Assembly (NCBI GenBank): GCA_033675265.1
Contig: JAUJYZ010001097.1
Location: 526,501 to 590,500, forward strand
Source of the DNA: Actinostola sp. cb2023
Lineage: Eukaryota; Cnidaria; Anthozoa; Actiniaria; Actinostolidae
Direction: 5' to 3'
DNA length: 64,000 bases
Both the position numbers and the translations under genes were made by a program. The notes beneath the pieces were generated by a model, which was given only the letters and a program-made list of their open reading frames with translations, had not been told where the DNA came from and did no database searches. Position 1 is the first letter of the stretch; every line of letters starts with the position of its first letter. Below are positions 54,489 through 64,000 of this stretch, piece after piece.

Positions 54489-55167
54489 TGAGAGTGCTTT
54501 GCGCTGTCAACAACTTTACCTGTATGGAAATAACAGTTTAACACCGAATATTTATAGAATACGATCATTAATCATTCAATATCATCATCATATGTGGAGG
54601 AGTTTCGACGATAACACGACACGTAGTTTAGGTATTTTTTGGCATGTGGAGGATAATTGATAAGATCACCATCGTTGTTGTTATTGTCGATAGTCAAAAG
54701 GCATAACCACCATATCATCATCATATACATCATCTTCATATGACCCTCAATACTTCGCCATCATCATCAAGTTTATCAGCTTCAATATTGTCACGTGCCA
54801 TCGTTAAATGAAGATCAGTGAAATCACTTGTCTGATCGTCGTCATTGTCAGATAGAAATCATCTATCAAAGGTTTAAGGAGCAAACTAGCTGGTGGATTA
54901 TTACAACTTCCTTTTGCAAAATGAATTCAGAATTTTTACACAGCACAATTTTGTTATATTCTTCAGCAAACTGCCCGTCAGCATATATCTACGTGGTGTT
55001 ACCCTTCCTCGTATTCCATGCAATGTTGCTTTGCATTCGTATATAGTCAGTTTGTCTTCACACCAACCATGACTGATAATGTAACGATGATAACGATAGC
55101 GATATAGTCAGTGGTGGTGCACATGGTGATGTAGTTTTTACTTGATATCCATAGAGGTTTACCCCCT

Positions 55168-55268
55168 CAACACTGATGATGATGATGATCATTGTGATGA
55201 TGATAATGACGATGGTGGTGGTGGTGGTGCATGATTATGATGATAATAATGATGATGGTGGTGCATGG

Positions 55269-55306
<38 letters not shown>

Positions 55307-55580
55307 GTGGTGCATGATGATGATGATGATGATGATGATGGTGGTGCATGATGATGATGATGATGATGGTGGTGCATGGTGATGATGGTGGTGCATGGTG
55401 ATGATGATGATGATGATGATGGTGGTGCATGTGGTGATGATGATGATGATCATTGTGATGATGATGATGATGATGGTGCATGATGATGATGATAATGATG
55501 ATGATGATGGTGGTGGTGGTGCATGATGATAATGATGATGATGATGGTGGTGCATGGTGATGATGTGGTTCATAGTCCAT
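55168..55580 (+). repeat. GATGATGGTGGTGCAT microsatellite
   Basis: A GAT array with recurring GGTGGTGCATG blocks. Open frames on the minus strand (poly-His, poly-Ser) are artefacts. Confidence 0.93.
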
Positions 55581-55727
55581 TATCAACCCTGTGTCGAAGC
55601 GCTTTACGTACGATCACGTATACCCTGACTCCCAGAACTCTCTATACTACGCACGGTGAATATATCTTGTGAAGCTCGCTCGACGCTTCGAGCTCAAAAC
55701 GTCTCTGTAGAGAAAGATAGAGTCGTT

Positions 55728-55888
55728 TTCGTATGAGTGAGAAAGTTACCGCACCGTCACCGCATCGCGCCTCGCCGTATTGAAAAAGTTTGATCGGATG
55801 AGATGCATCTGCACGCTTTCTGATTGGTTCAGAAAGGAAGCCATTTGAGTGTCACGGTACCGTAGGTTTCCCACTCATACGAAAACGA
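55728..55888. mobile_element. MITE of the CCCACTCATACGAAAA family, copy 5
   Basis: CGTTTTCGTATGAGTGAGAA at the left and TTTCCCACTCATACGAAAAC at the right enclose about 160 bases, nearly identical to the truncated copy at 36.0 kb. Confidence 0.82.
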
Positions 55889-56462
55889 CTCTACTCTGTG
55901 ACAGAGAGATTGGAAACATGAAAAGAGTTGAGGGGTTAATCTGAAGAGAGGTGAGTGAGATGAGTGTTTGGTGTACAGATCTAGACTGACAGAATGTAGT
56001 TAGAAGTGAGTGTGAGAGTCGTGTCCCCAATTAGCAGTCCTGCTAAATACATTGACACGTTAAAAAGTAATTTATTTTTATTTTGTTCAATTAAAAAGAC
56101 CGTAGTTCAGTACCCTCGCACAATTATCCCTGATTTTATTATTATTTCCGGTTTCTTCTGCACGTGGGTATGCATGCTGGCCGCCTCCACGGAAATACGC
56201 GGTATCGTAAAGTATTAATTAATCTAATCTGAGGTCAAGTGGCCAAAAGTTATTATTGTTTACCATCGGGGGGTCCGTCTGTACAGTCATCGTTTATTCG
56301 AGTAAGCACGTATCCGGGGAAAACAGAATATATAGAACCTTTCTACAACGACCAGCTCTCTATACCGACCACAACCTGATCGATTCTCCAATTTCAGTCT
56401 GATTTTCACTAGCGACTCAAACATAAGAAGCTTGTGTCGTGCATGGCATAGCTCATGGGGAA

Positions 56463-57159
56463 ACGAGCCCGACGCAAGCATCAACGTGCCCGACGCAAGC
56501 ATCAACGTACCTGACGCAAGCATCTACGTGCCCGACGCAAGCATCTACGTGCCTGACGCAAGCATCAACGTGCCTGACGCAAGCATCAACGTGCCTGACG
56601 CAAGCATCTACGTGCCTGACGCAAGCATCTACGTGCCTGACGCAAGCATCTACGTGCCCGACGCAAGCATCTACGTGCCTGACGCAAGCATCAACGTGCC
56701 CGACGCAAGCATCTACGTGCCTGACGCAAGCATCAACGTGCCTGACGCAAGCATCTACGTGCCTGACGCAAGCATCAACGTGCCTGACGCAAGCATCTAC
56801 GTGCCTGACGCAAGCATCTACGTGCCTGACGCAAGCATCTACGTGCCTGACGCAAGCATCTACGTGCCTGACGCAAGCATCTACGTGCCTGACGCAAGCA
56901 TCTACGTGCCTGACGCAAGCATCTACGTGCCTGACGCAAGCATCAACGTGCCTGACGCAAGCATCTACGTGCCTGACGCAAGCATCAACGTGCCTGACGC
57001 AAGCATCAACGTGCCTGACGCAAGCATCTACGTGCCTGACGCAAGCATCAACGTGCCTGACGCAAGCATCTACGTGCCTGACGCAAGCATCTACGTGCCT
57101 GACGCAAGCATCTACGTGCCTGACGCAAGCATCTACGTGCCTGACGCAAGCATCTACTC
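56463..57159 (+). repeat. 21-bp minisatellite, ~33 copies
   Basis: Unit GACGCAAGCATCTACGTGCC(T), with CTAC alternating with CAAC. The period is divisible by three, so long VPDASIY frames run through it; no gene is supported. It is bounded by AAACGAGCCCGACGCAAGCA at the left and a GGTCCGTTTTCGCAGTGAC at about 57236, similar to the right edge of the 60-61 kb array. Confidence 0.93.
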
Positions 57160-57259
57160 ATTACAAGAAGAGGAAAAACTGTTGCTCCTTAATTGTTGTG
57201 CTTAATTATCGGCTTGTGTTTATATTCTGGAGTTAGGTCCGTTTTCGCAGTGACATAAT

Positions 57260-58720
57260 GCCTCGTCTGCTTGGGCTCAGTTATCCTTTCTTCGTTATTG
57301 AAAATCTACTGAAACACTAGTAGCCTTTTGGTGTCGCTCTGTCCTGATTATTAAATCCTCTCCTAAAGCGTGTACATGTGCGCGCATCGGAGGAAGAAGG
57401 AAATGACCTTTCCTTATCTATATAGGACTGTCTCCCCGATTGACATCACATGAGCGCATTTACGGTGAATCTATCAACGGCGTTACATAGGGTCACCGCT
57501 GTAGGGAGCTTTTGACTTTAACAAAACGGTTTCTTGAGATTTTGTCGTTGTCAAAAATGGGAGCGAACAGACTCAATTCTCCCTTAAAAGTCAAGGTTAA
57601 TTGATTGGATTTCGGGTACCTTTATTGTATGGAGAGAGTTTGAACTGCACCCAAAATAACCCGGTTTTCGTATTGTCTTCCTAAGAAAACCATTGAAAAT
57701 CTCAAAAAAGCCATTTCAAAGTCAAGAGGAATTTTGTTGACAGCATTTAACTGGCTTTTGACATAAACTTCATTTTAGAAAAGATTCAAGAAAGCCATTC
57801 CATGGTCGGATGATTAAGATTTAAGACTGACTGGCGACTCGCGAAAAGCCCTTTAATAGCTGGGTTAGTATCAGCATCATATTGATAAAATTGGCTTTAC
57901 GTATGCTTAGCGATGATACTGATATAGAACTTGTGAAACTTAGAGCGCGCGCCTGCCGAAGAACCCATTCAAATGCAGCATGAACTGGCTTTTTGAATTT
58001 ACATGATAAACTTAACTTTAACCTTGTTTACTTCATATGTTTATTGTTTTGCACTGAAAGGGCTTCTCCATACGATACAAAAAAAGCCATTTAGTGAGTT
58101 GATTGGACATTGCATTGGCTTCCCTAGGAGATACCTGATATGTTTTCGTTCCGCGGCGAAACCTTTCGAACCTGTCGAGGTCGTCTCACGCACGTTGATC
58201 AATGACTCATACATTCCTTGTTCGGAAATTGTCTTTGTATGTTATTTCCTTACGGCATTTTACTGGCTTTTTATGGCATCTAAATGGCTTTTGTATGTTA
58301 ACCCGGCTAATTAGAAGACTCAATCGACAAGCATGACAAGTCATGTTTTAAGAATTCTTTCAATATTAGGAATCTTTCAATGTCAGATTTGGTGATTCTA
58401 TTTTCCCCTAATGTACAAATCGGGTACATATTAGCACCAGCTTGTTTTTGTTTTTAGATGGGGAGGGGACAGACGTGATTTTGCACGGTCACTCTAGACT
58501 TTCAGACTGGTGTCCACGAGGTTTTAATATTCGCATTGTTCCGTGCTTTCCTGTTTAGTGGTAAGCTATATGGCCCCACCTAAAAACTTGATCTACAAAA
58601 GAAAACATGTTCTTAAACATTGTTATTAAAACATTCTAATCTTAAAGAGACATTGATTTAACAAAAGTTGACAAATAACTCCGCAAAGTGAACGGGGACC
58701 AAGTATGCCGGGGACCAGGA
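57260..58720. other. Unique spacer
   Basis: No recognised gene. A 103-codon open frame at 58003-58314 is hydrophobic but matches nothing known and has no splice or composition support. Confidence 0.35.
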
Positions 58721-58734
58721 TCCGGCTACCTCGA

Positions 58735-59015
58735 TTGGTAGTAAACATGGTAAATTATATAAATGGAAACTAGTATGTCTAGCTGCGTCGGTGTGTATAA
58801 TGATAAATTCAAAGGTTAAAGGAAATCTATAACACCCGTGTAAAAGAGTACTAACTTACATGGAAACTAGCGAGTACACTGGTATGGGCTGCGTCGGTGT
58901 ATAATGATAAATTCAAAGGTTAAGGGAAATCTATAACACTGTAAAAAAGAGTACTTAACTTTACTAAGTGCTCGATTTTTTCACGGTTTTATAGATTTCC
59001 TTTAACCTTTGAATA
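58735..59015. repeat. Direct and inverted repeat cluster
   Basis: Two copies of GCGTCGGTG...ATAATGATAAATTCAAAGG followed by GGAAATCTATAACAC (58786 and 58890) and an inverted third copy (ATAGATTTCCTTTAACCTTT at 58990). Confidence 0.7.
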
Positions 59016-59099
59016 TATATATTATGTAAAAGAAGGAAAATTTCGGCATATAATAATACATTTATAGCCTTATGGGGTGTTATTAGATATACCTGTCTG

Positions 59100-60060
59100 A
59101 AAGGAAGATTTCTACTAGTTTACTCATTCCAATTAACACAACGCTACCTCGATTACAACTGATATATTTACACTCAGAAAAGCCTATTGTGCAAATGCAG
59201 TTGTTCCTAGATTATCTTTTATTGGCATAAGTGCGATGTCTTTGTAAAGACGAAATGCCAAAGTTCTAAAGTACTGTACCTAAGCAACTACTTAGGTCGT
59301 GAAACAACAATAAGATACACGTGTGAATATTGGGCCAGGTGGATGTGTTTTCGCGTAGAAAAACAACACAGCAAAATATACTCTCTAAGGATCTAAAACC
59401 GCGAAAATAGCTACTTTTAAGCGACAGAATTAACTCTACGCTAACTGAGTCGATAAGTGACATTTTTAAGCGCTTTTTCCATGATCTAAATTGGAACGTA
59501 GAATGCCGGGAATAGAAATGCACACTTAAGGGTCACCTCTTGTGTGTTTATTATATTGGATGTTATTCCATGCCAGGGTGATTTCCATATAACCCGCCTT
59601 GCTAATTTTATACTTGTTTATGATATACGGTAAATGATTAGCCTCGTGGTCCAAGCTTTGTCCCCCTTTCCCAGAGAAGAATCTTATCTCGTGATCACTA
59701 TATTTCGAAACTACGAATCCGGCATTGCGTGTGGCGAGTCACGGTTCTGAGTATCTGCTTTCACTTTCGAGATTCTAGATGAGTCGATTTTCAATTTACA
59801 ATGCTTCCAGAGCCGGTCTCTCGCTGCAGAAGGAATTCTCAGTAATTCTGTCTTTGATCACTGTGACCCGGCGAGACGATTACTACCTGCTCTGTGATCC
59901 AAGCATTGCCGATCAACATGCCGATCTATTGTGATTATATTTACCTCGAGAATTGCATGGCGAAATCCCGGTTTCTAATTCAAAATTATAGTGTTAGAAA
60001 AAATAATTTGAAAAACAAGTACTTATCATTCGGAGCTTTTAGAGAAATTCAGTTAAGACC
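59100..60060. other. Unique spacer
   Basis: Non-coding as far as can be seen; no repeats or known motifs. Confidence 0.35.
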
Positions 60061-60165
60061 TTTTTAAGCGCTTAACTTCCAGTAGTAATTGGCCCAAACA
60101 GAAATAACTGCGATGCATTTGAACAATGTACCGCGAGGGTTGGTTGATAAAGCCAGCTGGTTTTC

Positions 60166-61060
60166 AACACCGACGCAAGCATAAGCGCAAGCACAAGAAC
60201 TTGTGTCATGTGAAGACGAAAAAGACGCAAGCATAAGCGCAAGCACAAGAACTTGTGTCATGTGAAAACGAACAAGACGCAAGCATAAGCGCAAGCACAA
60301 GAACTTATGTCATGTGAAAACGAACAAGACGCAAGCATAAGCGCAAGCACAAGAACTTGTGTCATGTGAAAACGAACAAGACGCAAGCATAAGCGCAAGC
60401 ACAAGAACTTGTGTCATGTGAAAACAGGCCCGACGCAAGCATAAGCGCAAGCACAAGAACTTGTGTCATGTGAAAACGGACCCGACGCAAGCATAAGCGC
60501 AAGCACAAGAACTTGTGTCATGTCATGTGCAAAAACATAAGCACAAGAACTTGTGCAAGAAAAGCAGGGGCAAGCATAAGCGCAAGCACAAGAACTTGTG
60601 TCATGTGAAAAACCCGACGCACCATAAGCGCAAGCACAAGAACTTGTGTCATGTGAAAACAGGCCCGACGCAAGCATAAGCGCAAGCACAAGAACTTGTG
60701 TCATGTGAAAACGGACCCGACGCAAGCATAAGCGCAAGCACAAGAACTTGTGTCATGTGAAAACGAACAAGACGCAAGCATAAGCATAAGCACAAGAACT
60801 TGTGTCATGTGAAAACGAACCAGGGGCAAGCATAAGCGCAAGCACAAGAACTTGTATCATGTGAAAACGGACCCGACGCAAGCATAAGCGCAAGCACAAG
60901 AACTTGTGTCATGTGAAAACGGGCCCGAGGCAAGCATAAGCGCAAGTATAAGAACTTGTGTCATGTGAAAACAGGCCCGACGCAAGCATAAGCGCAAGCA
61001 CAAGAACTTGTGTCATGTGAAAACGGACCCGACGCAAGCATAAGCGCAAGCACCAGCAAT
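60166..61060 (-). repeat. ~52-bp minisatellite, ~17 copies (inverse of the left-end array)
   Basis: Units read CGACGCAAGCATAAGCGCAA, GCACAAGAACTTGTGTCATG, TGAAAACG. This is the reverse complement of the array at 620-926. The right edge (61096-61119) carries GCGTCGGGCTCGTTTTCACA in the opposite orientation, so the array is flanked by inverted ends. Confidence 0.93.
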
Positions 61061-61129
61061 GAAAATTTTGATCCTGATATATGCCAGCTCTGTTTGCGTC
61101 GGGCTCGTTTTCACAGTGACAAAATATAA

Positions 61130-62520
61130 TAGGCCCATTGAAACGAGAGAAAATAAGTCTAGTATAAATGAGCGACGGATAAAACCACCTAAAGCCGTGG
61201 CTTAAGTTAGACGAGCTCAAACCCATAAGCTTAGCTAAGCCGTGGCTTAGTTGGAAATGTTTTGTTTTGAAGCATCGAACGGCGGATCGTTGCCGACTAA
61301 GCTAAGGCGTGAAACGAGCCGTTTAAATAGGCACTGCAATAATTAAAGTTTCTTATATTATATTATCTTACAATCCCTCTTGCTTGAGTCGCCGGTCAAT
61401 GAATTTCAGACTCAAACAAGTTTAGCTAAAGGATTATTTTCAAGATTCGATTTTCAAAATCGTATCATAATAATTCTATCATTGAAGATCAATGGAAATG
61501 AACGTTAAACTGAGCACTGATTTTCTTGTAAGCTTCGGTTCGGTATTCCAGTTTTGTTGGCTTTGAAATGGAGTTCCCGAACACAAGTTCCGAAGTGTGC
61601 GATAGAAAATAGTAAAAGTAAAAAAGTAACTTTCTTTTACGAAAAAATATATAAAGTCAAGACTACCGATTTTTGCTTTTCTTGTCGCTTACTTTATATT
61701 AAACAACAATAATATTGTGCTCATTTGTGATTACATTACTTTAGCTCGTAAATGGAGTGCATTTGTACATAAATTCTTACGAATCAACAGATTACTTTGC
61801 CAACAAATGATTCAACAGAAGTTCCTGAGTCTTACAATGACTATAACACAAATTATCTGACTCTAATTAAGGTCTGTTCTGTTGCCAATTTGAACGCGAA
61901 TTAAACAAGTTAGAGTCCATTGGTTGTCAAACGAAATTTGAGTTTTTCGGTTAATTATCGACGACAAAGAAACAAGCAAAAATCAATTTAGTACTTACTA
62001 TACAATTATGTTATGTCAATAGATTTTATGGTGATGAGAAAATGATCGAAAGAGAATGTCGGTGACATCTGCTAACGAAGAAAGAGTGCAAGGAGTCAGA
62101 GAAATAGCGAACTGAATGACAAAAGGAACTGGAATTTACGAGCTGACAGCAAAAGTAGATCTAGATCACTTTTATAAACGGTTTTTCTTCGAGCGTGTTT
62201 TTCTCGTTAGTCGAGAGGTCTCGTATTATTGTTCACCACCATGCTGAACCTCATGTGTAAACACTTCACGGCTAAATGCCACTCAATGCAATTATGCCCC
62301 TGCAATTTGCATAATAATAACGGCATGGCAAACAAATGAACTACCAGCTACCAGCTAACGGGTGAACGCAAGCAATTGCTAAGATTAATAACAAACACTT
62401 AATTGGTTTCGAAGATGACGCTCCAATGCAGACTGCTCTATCTTCCAGGTGTCCAAAGAAAAGGGATAGTGCTTGCGCATTGTTCGCGAAATCTGTGCAG
62501 TGACATACGCAAAATGGGTG
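61130..62520. other. Spacer with a small CCGTGGCTTA inverted element
   Basis: GCCGTGGCTTA-type repeats at 61192-61300 resemble sequence at 14285-14345. The remainder has no recognised feature. Confidence 0.4.
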
Positions 62521-62559
62521 AAAAATACCTTGTATGTTTACAATGTGTTTGGCATTAGC

Positions 62560-62790
62560 CAAAATGCCCTTTTCTTCGCTTAAGTGTTAATAAATGTCAA
62601 GAAAATTGGCAAAGAAAGTTTCTGTTTGCAACGTGCTAGAATAAGTCCTTTTCTTCTCTAAGTGATGATTATGGCATGAAAATTAACGTTTACTATCGGC
62701 AAAGAAATGTTCTGCTTGCAACGTGCTAGAATAAGTCCTTTTCTTCGCTTGAGCGATCAAATTATAGCGAGAAAATTAGCGTTAGTAGTA
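62560..62790 (+). repeat. ~95-bp tandem repeat, ~2.5 copies
   Basis: Units share GCAACGTGCTAGAATAAGTC, CTTTTCTTCGCT and GAAAATTAACGTT. Confidence 0.75.
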
Positions 62791-62799
62791 AACAAATTG

Positions 62800-63835
62800 T
62801 CGTTTACAAAATATGTAATTGTGTTAGCTATATGTGTTTCATGGTTTGATTTGAAAAATATAAATTTTGTTTTCGGCTTCGTAGCACATTTCCAGTTTAT
62901 CTATTGCAAATATTTCTTCAATGGTATATTTACGCGGCATGGCATATACAAACAGATCAGTAAAGAGCAGTACTGAACTATTCGATTTATACCGCTAGAG
63001 TTTTGGCCGCTCGAAGTTTAGCTATGTATTTAAAGCATAATGACGATCGAATATAGCATCGAGGATCAATGCTTCAGATGAAGCCTTTGGAAAACATATA
63101 AAATATAAAATATGGAATTTGCCTTTCAAAAAATAAATAAAGACCTTCGACTTTTCAATGCAAGTTCATTTCATTTTCAATGAACTTTAATATTTACGCT
63201 TGAAAGTGTCAAATATTTTCGTCTGGTTTGCCTCTTGTTTTCAATTTTTTGCTCATCGTTGTCCAGGTCGCCTTTGTCAGTGTACTGATTTGAGCACTCT
63301 AATTCTAGCTAGCAATTATTCGAATGCAAGAGTCTGCATTTCAAATTGCATTACAAAGAAATATACCCATAAATCTTAACGCTTTTTATTATAATACCGA
63401 AGGGCAATGGACAGAAATAGAACGGGTTGCAGGTGTACGCCATTTACTGCTGTATAACGTAAGTGTTTGCAATCACTGCCGAGTCCAGCATGTGTTATGA
63501 ATTCTTTTCGTAGCAAGCGTTTGCTCCGGTAATTTATCATGACAGTTTTCAAAAAATATAATTGATTGTCAATTTGTGAGCAGGCCTTACTGATCGTTCG
63601 GCTTCGTGAATGCGCTCTCACGTGTTCTTAACTTGATTGATATTAAGTGGAACGAAAGTCTTTTTGAAGAAGCATTTTGACAAAGTTGTCAGTGTATTGA
63701 ACAGTATCAATACAGTTCTCAAGTTAGGATCGTTCCTTCGATGTTTTGAGAAGAAATTTACTTGCATCATAAATGGCCCTGAATCGCGCCAAATAGAATG
63801 AGAGAAGGGAAAGAAGACTGAGATGAGAACAGAAA
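62800..63835. other. Unique spacer
   Basis: No recognised gene or repeat. Confidence 0.35.
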
Positions 63836-63836
63836 A

Positions 63837-64000
63837 TAAAGGAGAGGAGAGGAGAGGAGAGGAGAGGAGAGGAGAGGAGAGGAGAGGAGAGGAGAGAGGA
63901 GAGGAGAGGAGAGGAGAGGAGAGGAGAGGAGAGGAGAGGAGAGGAGAGGAGAGGAGAGGAGAGGAGAGGAGAGGAGGAGAGGAGAGAGGAGAGGAGAGGA
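63837..64000 (+). repeat. (GGAGA)n microsatellite running off the right edge
   Basis: A nearly pure 5-base repeat; purine-only on the plus strand. Confidence 0.95.

Noticed and set aside
56432..57236. Long open frames of VPDASIY and STCLTQA repeats, and a CRISPR-like look of regular repeats
   Set aside because: The 21-bp period has no spacers and keeps all frames open automatically; it is a minisatellite in a eukaryotic genome.
1..64000. rRNA genes, canonical tRNA genes, CRISPR arrays, bacterial operons
   Set aside because: None seen; the only tRNA-like segment (25858-25920) looks degraded and nested in a transposon.

Overview
The window is nuclear DNA from an animal, most probably a cnidarian such as an anthozoan. 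The genes have many short exons with GT-AG introns, C2H2 zinc fingers and a condensin II subunit. The intergenic space is full of small inverted-repeat elements, minisatellites and microsatellites. The cnidarian assignment is inference; no marker gene for the lineage is present.

Layout. 1-926: spacer with a short inverted-repeat element and a ~52-bp minisatellite. 927-5855: a complete but frameshifted Ngaro-type (tyrosine-recombinase) retrotransposon with split direct repeats A1-ORFs-B1-A2-B2, inserted into the minisatellite. 5856-7100: a 33-bp minisatellite and a doubtful remnant of the next gene. 7112-29819 (minus strand): 27 exons of a condensin II HEAT-repeat subunit gene, NCAPD3, reading right to left, about 990 codons. 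Conserved sequence and splice phase connect almost all of them. One base is missing in exon 16, which creates a stop, and the C-terminal third was not found. The introns hold a full-length Crypton-type tyrosine recombinase gene, several palindrome-headed elements, a TA-flanked transposon sitting on a splice donor, and an array built from the 3' end of exon 18 plus its donor.

29820-30480 is a short head-to-head spacer leading to a single-exon plus-strand gene for an unrecognised three-helix membrane protein (30481-31506). 31540-36200 is almost entirely inverted-repeat transposons, including a 656-bp fold-back. 36200-43000 has no recognisable gene but holds a remarkable cluster of E2F-like GGCGGGAA motifs, part of it organised as a higher-order tandem repeat (38.8-40.8 kb). 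43468-47407 (minus strand) is a two-exon SNAG-domain repressor with eight C2H2 zinc fingers. 47.8-53.4 kb is mostly unique sequence without recognisable coding. 53.4-64 kb contains further small inverted-repeat elements, two large minisatellites (a 21-bp array at 56.5-57.2 kb and a ~52-bp array at 60.2-61.1 kb, the latter the inverse of the one at the left end), and a GGAGA microsatellite running off the right edge.

The host genes do not form a pathway. NCAPD3 acts in mitotic chromosome condensation, the SNAG zinc-finger protein probably represses transcription, and the membrane protein is unknown. The mobile elements are the main theme: two unrelated tyrosine-recombinase systems (Ngaro-like and Crypton-like) lie within 22 kb, and at least five small elements share the Crypton element's end structure.
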